A stretch of DNA of 64,000 nucleotides from NCBI GenBank assembly GCA_963969495.1, contig OZ018322.1, positions 159,116,848 to 159,180,847 of the forward strand, in the 5' to 3' direction. The notes beneath the pieces are model-generated. The model did no database searches, had not been told where the DNA came from, and saw only the letters and a list, made by a program, of their open reading frames with translations. Every line of letters begins with the position of its first letter. Position 1 is the stretch's first letter. Positions 24,480 to 36,811 of the stretch are shown here, in pieces. The stretch comes from Ceratothoa steindachneri. Its lineage: Eukaryota > Arthropoda > Malacostraca > Isopoda > Cymothoidae. The translations under genes and the position numbers were made by a program.

Positions 24480-24960
24480 TGGATAATAGTAAATTAAGAA
24501 TTCTCCAGATAAATACGAATGGCTGAAAGGATAAAGAAAACTCATACGGAAATATCTTTAGGGAAATATATCCGAACATCATTCTAATTTCAGGTCATGG
24601 GATTAACCTTAAGATTCAAAACCTAAAAATATGGAACTACGACGTAATAACGACTAATCACACAAACAAAGCACACGACGGAGCAGCAATATCAATAAAG
24701 AAAGCAATAGAGTACAAAACAAAGCAAGGACTAACCGAATCTTACCTCGCAATTGAGGTTAAAATGGAATCAACCAATATAATAATCGGTACGAGATACC
24801 AACCACCGCGTGCCCTGGACACCGAATAAATAACTTTATGAGAATATTTAACAATAGACTTCTATCTTTGTTTGGGGGGTTTTGAATGCAAGATGCAGCT
24901 ACACAGGATATAGGAACAGAAATCAAACAGGAAAAGACCTACAAGCTCTAATAGACAGTC
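24480..24960 (+). pseudogene. LINE copy 1 ORF2 endonuclease (APE-type)
   Basis: Just after ORF1 the plus strand reads KLRILQINTNG, then IILISGHGINL, then ESYLAIEVKMES, and after a stop and frame change LNARCSYTGYRNRNQTGKDL. These are the start (LRILQ-N-NG), the glutamate-region equivalent and the DLNARC-type motif of the exonuclease-endonuclease-phosphatase domain that nicks target DNA for LINEs. The aspartate before LNAR is lost here. The domain is interrupted by at least two stops. Confidence 0.65.
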
Positions 24961-26130
24961 GGATAATGAGAAGACTACGACCAGAGCCTTAACATTTATT
25001 TTTTTTTACTAAATTATATTTAGCTTTTACCTCTTTATACTTTCCTTAACCTTTTTTTTACTAAAGAACTTTTTCTTCTACTTTTTACTATCCGTAATTT
25101 TTATTTCTGTTTACTTTCCTCCTATTCACCCCACTAACCACCCAAATAAATATTTTTAGCGCGCTGACCACTCTTCACGGATCACCCAATTATCGCATTT
25201 CAACAACAGATCTCTAAGCATTAAAGACGGGTACTTAAAGAGAAAAGGAATATCCAGAAACGTAAAAACAAGATAGAAAAACAGTCGCAGAGAGAAGAAA
25301 GAATCTCAGATTAATGAAAGCGGGAAGGGGGGATCTATCAATCGAAAAAAATTGCCTAACAACTTACTTCTTAAAAAAAGATTAAATTCGTGAAAATGTT
25401 TAAAGCTTAGAAGAATATAAATCTGTACTTTTTATTTAATTGAATTACCCTTTAGCAAATAACAGATACTTGAGTTATAAAGATTTGTAGGTTATAAAGA
25501 ATTTAGAATTTAATCCGGCAGTGATATTTCTGAGTAAAAAGTAAACGTCAATTTACCTAAATAGATCGAGTTGTAGAGAAGCGATTCCTCTGGTTTTAAG
25601 TTACATACGGTGAAGAGGCCAAATCCTTAGCTCTTTTTCAACGCCAGTCTGAGCAGTTTGCATCTTCTAAGCTCGCAGATTCCTTAGGGAAGTTTGAAAG
25701 TTTAAATAGATCGAATTCATAGGGTAACAATTCAAGGAAATGTTCTCGTTAAATTTGAAGATTTCCTCTAATTTATTTTTCATATTTTTGCGCTGTTTGA
25801 CTCTAAACACGTCTTTTCTTTTAAGCGACATTTTGTATGTTAGATTGGTGCCACATTTGGTTACTTCCTAAAACAAAGTTTCATCAGGGCAGGTAATAAA
25901 TTTAATAGTAAAAGAAATAACAAGGATCAGCAGAAAACGAGAAAGAGTATGGCGCAACGACCACTTAACTATGGTATTTCAACATCAAAATTCCCAACGC
26001 TAATTAAAAGTACTACACAGAAAACGGATATCAAGACACGTAGAAAAATACACGGACAAAGTGTGGTAAACAACAGAAATAAGGCTAGATAAACGAAAAA
26101 GGAAACGGAGAAATCCACCGTATAAAAATC

Positions 26131-28540
26131 GTGAAAGGTTTTGAAGCTTAAAAGAACTTAATTTGATTGTTATTAAAGTTTTTAATTGATAACTAAGTCA
26201 AAAGTTTCATACTTAAAAGAAATTAAATTTACATCTATTGTATTTTTAAAATTTTAACTTTAATCAACTGTATAGCCAATAAGAGTAGTTTGAGTTTTAA
26301 AAACTCTCCATGTTTCTCATATTCTGATCGAAGGCAAATGGGCAAATTTTGAAGGCAACAAAGAATATTTAATTTAATCTGGCTGTGATCTTTCAGAGTA
26401 GCAAGGAATGACCACTTTACTTAACTTTTTCATGTAGAAGCGGAGGTATTCTCCTGATTTAAAATATGGTAGGCTGACACAGGGCTGCAAGCAGACAATG
26501 CTTTCCCTCACGGTCTGGATTGCTCTCTCCACCTGAACTCCAGCTGATTTTCTAAATCAGAAGACATTTTGTCATGTTTTACCCGAAGTGTACCATTGAT
26601 CATTGTTAAATCTTTTAACACGTTTTTTTTATTCACTCTTTACAGTTTTCATAAGAATTCCAAGCAATGGCTATATACTATTTTCAGCAACTAAAGGAGA
26701 CCTTAAAGAGTTTGCAATTATTTGTGTTATTTCAAAAGATGCAATTAATCCTCATTTAGTCGTTTCTACACATTTTAAAATAAATTATCAAAATTTTATT
26801 ACGATGGTTAAAGTTTGTTTTCAATTTTAAGAATAAACAATGATTTTGGTTATTTTATTAGCATGTCTTCTTAAATTTCATATAATCCTTGGAGGGCCAT
26901 AGCTTCAATTTAAAATGAGTTCTTGCGTAAAAAAATACATAGGGTTCAATTGATTATTCGGAGCTTTCTATGATAGAAATCCAGAGAGACTAATATTTAT
27001 CAATATTTTTTAATGAAATTTTTTAAATATGTTGAGTTAAATGATGTAAAAAAGAATAAACTAATACTAGTTTAAATAATATTTTTTACATGCTAACTGG
27101 CATTTCAATGCAAAATGTGGATTGTTGTGAAAATTATGCAGTCAAAGAAATAGTGATTTATCGCCGTTTCCAGCCAAACTTTCGCTTCCAAGAGGGCGAA
27201 GTCTCCCCATTGAGTATTGCTGCTTTACACTGAATAAGATTTGAATCTCTGTTAGAAAAGCATTTTTGTCTAGTGGCCGGAAATTGGATTCTGAAGTAAT
27301 GCATTTTGTGTAAAAATATAAAGACAACAGTATGTTAATATGATACAAAGAAGTTTTTAAACCTGAAACAAGAAACATTCCACTGAAGCACATTGTAAGC
27401 TAGAGTACAATTGAAAGAGCCGTAGAATATTAGAATGTAATCAACTCAAACTCTTTTCTAAAAATTGATAGATTTGTTCGTTCTAACAAATCTTAACAGA
27501 TTTATAAATACAAATTTTCTCTTCTCTTATCTTATTAAAATAGTCGCGCTCATAATAACATTCAAATAAATCCGACCGATACTATCTGCACTAATCTAGT
27601 TGATCACTTTATCTGTTTCAACACAAATCGAAGTGAAATATTTGAGTTAGAGTTTTCTCAATTAAGTAATTGATTTTTTTTCAGTTGCAAGAGACCACCC
27701 GTAATAACATGCATCATGTTTAGAGTTGCAAATGTTTAGGGAGTTTGCAGTAAGAAAATATCTTATACATTTTATCAAGCATGAAACAACTTTCGCAAAA
27801 TTTTGAAGGTGTTTAGTTACTAGCTTGGCCAATGTTTGTAAAACTTAGCCACTGTTTCCATGCCGAAACGACACCATCTTTAACCATTGATAGAAAAATG
27901 CTTTCTTCAAATAATTTTATAAAACTCTACATTTTCTATTTTAGGTGAGTGCAAAATTAATAAGTAAAATAGTTGAGTAAGATCTTAAAGAAAATATATT
28001 TGACAAAATTAGAAAGAAAATATTTAAAATATCTAAAAGATAGAAACAAATAAAAAAAAAACAAAGACCTTCACAGATATATGATAAATTTCGTCAAACT
28101 AACGAGGTAATGTGAGAAGTTATTTTGAATATGTCCATTAATACAAATAAATCAGATCAAGATCAAACAATTTTGAAATCAAAATACTTTTTGTGTTATA
28201 TTCCCAAGCAGATGGGTTACCTTCATTCGACTCGCTGTCCTGATGCTAAATATTTTTCACCTACCACTTATTTATAAGAAAGTGGAGAAATACATTAAGT
28301 TTAACGACGCCATAGCAATGTTTATTCTGGTTCTATCTACACATTTTTACTATGATGGCCAGATCTTCTAAGTGTTTTCTGAAAAACTATTGAATAATAC
28401 TCGTATATAAGGTCAAAGATCTTATATGAAAATGAAAATTGGTAAAATCTTCTTAACGCCCCTAGAGAAGACATCTATCACTAGAGTTTCACTACAGAAT
28501 CGCAGAAAAACATAAAAGTTCGTGGGAGCTGAATGAAGCT
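26131..28540. other. AT-rich region without a recognisable gene
   Basis: Very AT-rich. The frames at 26603-26830 and 27142-27393 have no motif I recognise. Confidence 0.5.
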
Positions 28541-28549
28541 TAATGTTGA

Positions 28550-29330
28550 AAGATTTTACAAGGAAAGTTACAAAGAGAGAAAAAGATCAAGTGCTAAAAG
28601 GATGCAAGGCGAGAAAGAAGCCAAGGATATCGGGGTATCTAAGGTCAACAGGAAAAAAATTAGTCATTAGTATGCCATATAACTTAAATTGGGCGCACAA
28701 ACAATGGTCTAAATAATCTAATCAGATGAAAGTAATTATCTGGTATGTAAGAAAGTATTTTCTATTGTTGTTCAAATATAATTTATGTAATTCCATTTTA
28801 ATATATATTATAAGAAAATTATTTAAAAGGTTCCACTTTTTATAATAATTTTAGATTTTAAGCCCTCATGGGAGGCCATTTGTGAAACGAATAGTTGGAG
28901 TAGAATTTCACCTTGCTTGTCTGATATAAACTGTTAAGCATGGAGGTAGTTTTATAAAAGTATGGTAATGCAAATCTTAATCAGGGTACGGACAGATTTT
29001 TTTATGTACCGAAAAAACTAATTCCTTAATATATGCATTATATGGCGCAATTTTTCGAGACAAGTATCTAGAAATTAGATCACTTAACACCAAGAAATCA
29101 TGTTAAATTTAATCAGGACAATATCAATTGCCATACATCCAACCCTATCAAGAATTTGCTTGGAGAAACGGAGATCACGTCTATGGTGTAACAACCACTA
29201 AGCCCAGAATAAAACCCAATAGAACATTTACAGGAGTGATTGGAACAAGAGAGAAAGTCCCCTCCAAACGACTGCAGTATTTTGGATTAAGATGATAAAT
29301 GTTATTGCATTGATGGTTTCCCATGGTTCA
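28550..29330 (+). pseudogene. Tc1-like transposase, decayed, DD34E spacing readable
   Basis: An N-terminal-like stretch (about 28550-28700) is followed by SDESNY at about 28720, the segment around the first catalytic Asp. TVKHGGSFIKVW follows near 28935. Then a frame with NQDNINCHTSNPIKNLL has the second Asp at 29117-29119, and NPIEHLQ has the Glu at 29222-29224. There are 34 residues between the last two acidic residues, as in Tc1 (DD34E). In-frame stops replace two residues near PE-NPIE, and several frame changes lie upstream. I found no terminal inverted repeats, so the element's ends are undefined. Confidence 0.7.
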
Positions 29331-30270
29331 AATCACTTATAAGTGCCTTTGAATTGCTAAATGGCTAAATAAGGCTTCTGCCACTAGATGGTGCCACCCA
29401 GTGCCAAATCTGATGGCAGATTTTAAATCTGCGGGATAAATGACCATATGTCCCATGGTCATATAGGTCATTTCATAGCTCTAAATGGGTACTATAGAGA
29501 AATAAGGTCGAAGGGCGACCTCGTGCACTTCTGTGCCTAGGTGGTCTCGAAATCACCACATGGAGCGTTGAAAGCGAGGCTGATCTGCGGCGAGGATGCG
29601 GTCCACGTAGTTTTATTGCACCCGAGGTGCATTTACTTAAGCACACAATTTCCTCGTCTCGCATGGCCTTTCATCCAGCTTCCCGCCCTCCAGCATAGAA
29701 CGAAGCTCTTCGAACATTCTTGGCCTACTTTATCTTGGTTGCCCCGAAGGAGTCGCTCCCTTCCCCTAAGATCGCGCGAGTCGTGGAGGCTCCAGCCAGG
29801 CAATCTTAGCCACCAGCGGGGCGTCTATATAATCCCCCGACTCGGTTTAGCATGTAGCACTTCTGAACCATCCCGCCTAACACCGCATACGATCAAAGGA
29901 CACGCTCACCCATCGCGAACAGAGACAATGGCGATTTTGATTTGAGGACGAAGGTTAAATCGACATCCATGAACTCTTCAACTAGCAAGTATCTGACAAT
30001 GAATTCCATCTCCGAAGTCCCTCATCCGGACCGTGAGGTAACCCAGGTTCCCCATCGCAGTCGTCGTATCCCGACTGGCCCTTCCCTTCAACGAACACGT
30101 AGGCAGTTGCAATCGTTGACGCCAACAGATTATTCTATAATCTGGTGTACCCAAAATCGTCCCATCCTTTGTGTGTAAGCCATGGATTAAAATCCCCTTT
30201 TTAATCACCAACCTGAACCCGACTACTAATCCCATATTTATTCCTCCTGTGTCCTGTGCCGACATTTAAT
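29331..30270. other. GC-richer island with weak frames; unassigned
   Basis: From about 29470 to 30200 the sequence is much richer in G and C than its neighbours, with a TATA-like TCTATATAATCC at about 29826. Frames at 29541-29945, 29942-30178 and 29978-30265 (minus) have no recognisable domain. Composition and the TATA-like box would fit a piece of an LTR with a leader, or a host promoter. I cannot decide between them. Confidence 0.35.
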
Positions 30271-33200
30271 TTACCATGTATGATCATTCCAATTAAACCC
30301 TGAATCTGTATATACTCGTATTTCAGCTCTATTTTATTTATAAGTAAAGTTATATATTTGTTTATTTCTTTTTCTTACAACACTAAACGAGTACCAGCTA
30401 CCTGTTAATCTTTGGCCATCTTGCCAAAGGGAAAAGAAACAGCAGAATTTAGGGAGCAACGGCAATATTGGGTTACTTTAAAGGCTGTGGTTGACCATAA
30501 AGAAGGGCATATTGAACTTTTCATTAAAATGTAAATTTCGTTTAAATTTTTTTTAATTTAGGAATTAAAAAAAAAATATTTTACATAATTTTTTCAAAGC
30601 CTAATTTACTTATTAAATGACTTTAAGAAGACGTCTACAAGAAATATTTTTTTATAGAGTAATGAGTCATCTTTCAGGTTTTGGAATTTCTGTCCTTAGC
30701 TGCAATGCTTATTGAAATAATGCCTTTCAAATTAGTCCAGATTTTTTACACCCTATAGAATTCTCAATAATAGGTGCTAACTTATCATCCCCAAAATTCA
30801 TTTGTAGTTATACATTCGCCTCTTTTTTAATCCTTAACAGCTCAGATGTGCATCATCCCCTAAACATATATACGAGTATGTAGTGAACTTTCCAAACCTA
30901 AAACCGAATGTAAATATAATAAAAGCGCCGTCAATATTATTCTCTCCTACCATCACCATTTTATTACAAAACACCTCCATGCAAAGAGACCCCGACGTCT
31001 ACTCTTTAAATTATTAAAGGTGGTCAGGTATAGTGTAAAAACTCTATGTAAAGATAACAAGATTTTCCGAAGTTAATCACTTAATGCCTCTCCCGTTCAT
31101 TTGATCAATAACCTTTGACAATTCCTATCGTGTCACATACGATTACCAGCATTGAGACTCGAGCACAATCCCAAATCAAACTCGCATTCGCTTAACTCAC
31201 CAATTTTACCACTGTCTCTTTTACCACTTCGAATTTGATAAAAAGCCAAATGATTGCCCCTTTTTGCTCTCTACGATTTCCTCGTTCTTACAAGGTATGT
31301 CTTCTACCTCCGAATTTTTTAACGGTGTATCAATCGTATTCTCATACATGTTATCTACATACTTGAATACGGTGATGAACTTATCATGCAATGGCAGCTA
31401 CAGTGTATCATTTCGAGCAAAGTTTTGCCTGGTTGAAATTGTACGGTTTGCAAATCAATATTATAGAGTGCATTTTTATCAGTAAAATCCCTTAATTTTT
31501 TACGTTATGAATTGCAAAGAGATCCAAAAATTGCAATGAATAACGCTACAAAAGAATAAAATAGCTGCTATCAGCGATTATTTACAACTAAAAACAGTGC
31601 AAATGCTTCAGAGATTTCTTAATTAACTCAAATTTCCTAACACACTCGTAAAATATATGTTACCACTCCTCTCATTCCCCTCACAATGTTCTTTAAAATT
31701 CCAATATTGCAATGAAATGACTCAGTAGAAATCTTCTTTAATGCCATAAAGCATGGCTATATAATAAATTCCTCCAAAAAAGACAGCCAAATTTGTCTTT
31801 ATTACTCTTACCTACGATTTAGAGATTGGGGCCAATTTGAAAGAAAAATTGTGGAGAAGAATCGGCAGAAAAAAGGACGTAGTTGAATGGAAAATAATGT
31901 ATTCTGGAAAATAGTCTTGGAAGTGACTGTTCGCCATTTTCAGTTCAAAAAAAGGATAACATGTTAAAAGGGTTGGGGGAAGTAGAAGGGGAAATTTCAT
32001 CGCCGGAATAGGCACCTTTCTATACTTCTCATCCATGTATGAGAGAAGGGTAGCGACAATTCATCTAATTCCCTCATCTTCGCCATATGATCCAAGTATA
32101 CACAAGTTGGGTAGCATTGGGGGGGGAGGCGATAAAAGTAGGGAAGAGAGGGAGGAGTTGGAAATATGTGGGAAGAGAATATAGTAAGAGAATAGAGGTT
32201 AATCTTTCGAACTTCTCTTAGTGCTCAAAATCACAGAGATAGCGGGTGGGCGGCCTAGTCTTGTTTCTTTTTTGTATTTCCTCATATATTCATGCGTATA
32301 TTGTTGCATTAATGCCATTATGAGTATTTATATTGTTTCAGATAATGTTGGTAGTTGCTATTTTTCGCATGTTGTGTCGTGTATTTGTAGCCCCAGTTTT
32401 TATTTTGAGTTTACTCTTTCTACTTTAATTCACTTTAACTTGTTTTCCACACTTTGATTATATACATTCAACTTAACTTAGTTAGCTTTGGATTTATTAT
32501 TTCACTATTATTTATTCACTTTTGCACCTTTACATTGCGTATTTTTTTATTTTAAGTTAGTATTTTATACTTATTATATGCATTTCTTATCGGTTAGTTC
32601 ATTTGGGGGTAAGATAGGTGGTCACTTCAGGTTTGCCACTATAGGATATTTTACCGGTTGTCTTGTTTATTTATCTTATCGGGTTTTGGTTGTTAGAGTT
32701 TACAACTTTATCAGATTTAGTTTCATTACTTCGTTTATTGCTTCGTTTTGAGCTGGCATAGTTGGCCTCCTTGGTATTGTAATTGACTTCACTTTAAGTA
32801 AGCAGCGGTGACTCGTCAACACTCTACGAATATATACAGCGAGGCAATCGAGTATTAAAATTATTTTTTCTCTAATGTAGGTTTACTATGTAAATATTTG
32901 AGGAAGTGCGACTATTTTCATCTTCATTTTCAACGTACTTTTTAAGCTAATAATGAGTTTTTCCATTTCTGCTCCTTGGTTTAGAATTATTGGTCTTTTT
33001 AGCTTTCTTGGATCGACTATGTAATAATATGGAGAGCTTAATGTTGTACCAACTGTAGTAATAGAAAATTTTTTTTTCGTTTGAAGTTTATTCTTTTATA
33101 AGTATAAAGTTGCTACACATTATTTTTTATTATTTTATACTTAAAACACTTCACTATCACCACTATACTCATGTGAGCTGGTAAATTTATAGGTATTTTG

Positions 33201-33419
33201 GGATATGTATTGCTTCTAGAGAAATTAATACCTCACCTACAACAGATGAGGAAATTTGCATAAAATGCAGGGTAATAAACTTTAGCTGGAGATCCGCAAG
33301 CAGTTCTTATCAAAATGCCCTGAGCTTTTTATTTATTTTATACTTGTTAATCATACTAATCTAACGAATAGGTAGATACTTACAATGCGATTTCCGCTAA
33401 AGTAGAAAATTAACCTCCC

Positions 33420-33421
<2 letters not shown>
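30271..33421. other. AT-rich region without a recognisable gene
   Basis: Several short frames (31264-31485, 31812-32036, 32221-32457, 32488-32751) are low-complexity and hydrophobic from T-richness. A short G-rich run lies near 32120. No feature can be named. Confidence 0.5.

Positions 33422-33459
<38 letters not shown>
33422..33459. repeat. (TA)n microsatellite
   Basis: About 38 bp of alternating TA. It lies just outside the end of the orphan family 2 copy. Confidence 0.95.
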
Positions 33460-33462
<3 letters not shown>

Positions 33463-33619
33463 AAGATATTTCTTTCTCTCCACAGGGCTAAAATTATTAC
33501 ACTTCACGAAAAAGAATTACACGTGAAATTTCGTCTCTCTATCTCAGAGTTTATGGGCAACCACTTTTTTTACCTTTCTTCGTCAGGTTGGTCTTTGAGG
33601 GTGTCGGGATGGACATTCG

Positions 33620-36474
33620 GTGTTCGTCAATGAGAAGGAAGATGAATTGCTTCTGTTTCTCATTCTTCATGATCGTCGCATTGTACACCTCTGCCAGGAA
33701 AACTCCTTTTTCAGCTGCCTCATTCACCAGAGCTCCGGCCTGAAAGTCCTCTTACAGCTTGTTTCCCTTCCAAGCCAAAGGATCCATCTGCTGGAAGCTC
33801 TACTTCACTTTCTGGGCTCCACCTCTCTTCTGGACATCGAAAATACGTTGCAACCTTTTGGTGAAGAAGGCATCAAGGCAGATGTCTCGTGTCTTCTTTG
33901 GTCGGATTTTCCGTCCTTATCCGAGTCACGCATTAGGCATTCATCTTGTCTGGAACTCGGTCGTCCAACAGGAAAAGGGCTGACCAATACTTCCACCAAA
34001 TACCAGAGATGCTATTGAAGGGCATTGCCTTAGGTTGCAATGACGTTCATCTGGTTCATTTACTTATGGAGTTCAATCAGCGTTATGATGTTATCGTAAG
34101 GGGCGTTTGGTGACATAAAAGTTTCGGGCCAAAAGTGTAAGTACACCATGGAAATGAACAGCGTCATTCCAGGCCCTCTCCTCTCGTTTCGTTGTCTTGA
34201 ATAGGTGTCGGAACCGGAACATATTTAGGCAGTAGATGCCTTTTGACATCCAGCTTACTTAATGGATGGCACCAGGGCACGAATCGTTGGTTGAGTCGCT
34301 TTGCTCCGTCCGAGGAACAGGGCTGCGAGCTGCAGGAACTCGAAGTAGCCATCGCGCTGATACTTTATTTGATCAGCCAGGACAGATACCAGGTTATCCT
34401 TCATCTAAGAGCTTATCTGCATCATATGTCGTTCGAAGAGGGTTTTCTCAGCCACCATGTTCTGAGGCTGTTTCATTTTTTCAAATTTTTACAAAGTTAG
34501 ATTATTATATAACTAATTAAAGCTCATTAAAAGCACTTTTATTCCTGCCAAAATCATTATAATATACGGCGCCGTTTTTTGAGATACACGGAGGCCTTTC
34601 AGAACCCCTCCTTGAAACTTGATATCATATAAATTGTTATAAAATTACTAAAAATTAAGCAAGCAAACTCAATTCACGATCAAAATATGCGAATAAGATT
34701 TACTTATTATATGAAATCAGGTTTCTTTAGTTCCATCAATATCTATTTTAATGGTTGACTGAAACATATATTTTTCCGACATGGTAAACTATAGATTTTG
34801 TTCTCAGTTGGAAAAGCTGGTGTTAGGTGAAAAGTAGGGGTGTTCTGAATGCCTTGGAATTTAGTTCAATCTATATTCGAATAATGCTAAAAATATAACC
34901 AGTCAACCAGCACCGTTATTTGTTAGCAAATATTTAAATTCGCAAGGTGTAGTTTTGTTTTTTGTACAGAAATTCAATTTAAAATCTACAAGGAATTTCC
35001 TCGAATGTATATAAGTTTGCATTATTATAATTTTCACTATGTGTTGAGTCATGTTGCTAAAAAAAAACTATAAAAAAGTGCAATAAAATGACATAAAAAT
35101 CCATGCTGTAGTTTTTTTCACAAGTGAACTTTAAATATGTAAGAAACATTTTCCAGGAATGTATCAAGTTTTTATTATCTTAATTTTCACTATGTTCTGG
35201 TCATGTTACTGAAAAATAATTATACAATAAAAAGTAAATAAAATTTGCAATAAAATGTTATACAAAACAAATAATGCGAACATGGAACAAAACAACGTGA
35301 AAGGAACTCAAAAAGAAATGTGTTTTCCCCTTGATGGTCAGCCACACCTTCTGGAAACACTTGGAAAGAGTGACTTCCAGACCTCCAGCGTGCCCGAAGA
35401 CGAATCGAAAGACGTCAGAGAGAACAATCTTCAACGCATGATGGCGGCACGCCAACATCGCAAACTCCTTTCTAACAGCTTTCATGATCCTGACCCACGT
35501 GCTAGTTTGGAGGTGAGAGTTGCTTGCAGTTGTATCAAAGACCAATCGACTACTTCGTTGCGAATCTTCCAACACTTAAGCAAAACGAGACACTCTGGGG
35601 CCTAAGCTTCTCCAGTATTTTGGGCATAACTTTAAATACACAGAAACTTCTCGAATCCTTGATCCGTTGCCAGAATCACAACACTCTCTACTGTATTTAC
35701 TCCCATCTTCTGCACCATTTTACCGTACTAATGCAAGTGAAGGTGAACAGCAGCTTGAAACTTCTCCACGCTTCTTCGTCTTGGGTTTGACATCTTTGAC
35801 GACGCGACAGATTATCAAACTTTGTGATAAAGTCAGATCAGTAATATCGTAGTCTGTGCAACAGTTCCAGTGACAAACGCCGATGAGTTCAGGGGATTTG
35901 AACATATTCTTGTGATTTTTTGCGGGAGGACCAGATGTACAGGCTAAGTTGAAGGTCGGTAGTCGTTTTGATCCTGCCAAACCTCTGATGATGTGGAGCT
36001 GGAATAGAAACCAGCAGCGGCCCCTTGAACTTTGGCTTCTCGTTCGTCGTATCTCCGCTTGATAGCAGCTTCTTCGTCATTTCTTTTCCCACAAATGATC
36101 TCGCCTACAGATTTCTTCGCGTCGATCCCCGCAATGGTACACAAGAGAATGTTCCCAACCTCCTTCATAAGGAAATGCTTGTCTACTTCAATAGTCCTGG
36201 TCTGGAGGGTATCGCTTGTGGTAACACTGAAGAGATCCTGAAGGTCATTTAGCAACATCTTAATACGGTCCGACTCTCGCCCACGTGTCCGTTATTTCTT
36301 GAGTGCTTGGTATTCTTCGTGGATTCCTAGAAGTTTCCTGACACAAGCATTGATCATCTGTGCAGGGATCCTGGACCTCTTCCATAGGGTAAGGACCTCG
36401 TCACATGCCAAGTTCAAGCCTTCTAAGATGGTCTTCTTTTCCACGACGTAATGGAACAGGTACAACGACAGCAC
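33620..36474 (-). pseudogene. Orphan multicopy family 2 (CRHH-type), decayed copy
   Basis: Read on the minus strand, consecutive broken frames give: TLWKRSRIPAQMINACVRKL (36292-36474), a coiled charged segment with NDLQDLFSVTTSDTLQ and EVDKHFLM (35944-36258), YDITDLTLSQSLI (35720-35980), MLACRHHALKIVLSDVF with a downstream LSKCFQKVW (35258-35575), and near the end HLWYLVEVLVSPF (about 34020). From memory this order matches a family of long proteins present in many copies in arthropod and cnidarian genomes, with a CRHH-E-hydrophobic-VF motif and a WYL-E-LV motif. I do not know its transposon class or activity. The segment 34520-35250 is very AT-rich and looks like an insertion or lost coding sequence. 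Confidence 0.55.
34991..35256. repeat. Diverged tandem duplication, period about 164 bp
   Basis: Two similar segments (34991-35090 and 35155-35256) share AGGAATnnnnCnnGAATGTAT, then ATTTTCACTATGT, then GTCATGTT, then an A-rich stretch ending GCAATAAAATG. They sit in the AT-rich gap of the orphan family 2 copy, which suggests that the gap is inserted DNA. Confidence 0.6.
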
Positions 36475-36479
36475 ACAAC

Positions 36480-36810
36480 TTCTACTTAGAAGAATGGTTC
36501 ATTAAAATTTTAATCCGCGGCAAGCAATATCTAATCCAGCTTCGTAATTGCGTTGAGCGCCATAAAATCTCCAAACATCTTGTACTCTCAGGGAACCTAC
36601 CTAGGCACTAAGTGGATTGATAAGGCCCATGGCGAGCTCGAAGGATGCAGGACCTCCTTCTTTAATAGCTCTTCGAGAGTTACTCTTGCAATCTGTAATC
36701 TCCCCATCGAAAGAGTCCTAGGCCATGCAAGGACGTTGTGGCACTGCCACTATCGATATTGTGGGAAATTGAGTGTGGCGATGGTGGTGGTGGCTGAGTG
36801 GGAGCGAGAC
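36480..36810 (-). pseudogene. Ty3/gypsy reverse transcriptase, N-terminal piece
   Basis: On the minus strand, about 36686-36480 reads ARVTLEELLKKEVLHPSSSP, WALSIHLVPR, then a stop and frame noise, then YKMFGDFMALNAITKLD. This matches the start of gypsy-type reverse transcriptases (L-L-x-G-I-I-xPSxSPWxSPxxxVPK, then DYRxLNxxT). It follows the protease frame directly, as in conventional gypsy elements. The reading stops at about 36480, where orphan family 2 begins, so one sequence truncates or invades the other. Confidence 0.6.
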
Positions 36811-36811
36811 C

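Larger units (their letters stand above)
22831..26130 (+). mobile_element. LINE copy 1 (I/Jockey-like non-LTR retrotransposon), decayed
   Basis: A less AT-rich leader (about 22831-23100) precedes ORF1 pieces with zinc knuckles (23117-24463), then an endonuclease in broken frames (24480-24960), then a T-rich interruption, then a short ORF2 linker piece (about 25905-26130, reading RKRERVWRNDHLTM and EKYTDKVW). No reverse transcriptase is recognisable. The same protein pieces recur in the copy at 59.75-63.1 kb, which confirms that this is one family. Boundaries are approximate. Confidence 0.7.

Noticed and set aside
32221..32751. Two hydrophobic frames that could suggest membrane proteins
   Set aside because: The hydrophobicity follows from T-rich codons in AT-rich DNA. 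There are no charged flanks, signal pattern or family match.
35255..35605. 116-codon plus-strand frame
   Set aside because: Antisense to the CRHH segment of orphan family 2, whose minus-strand reading gives the recognisable motif.
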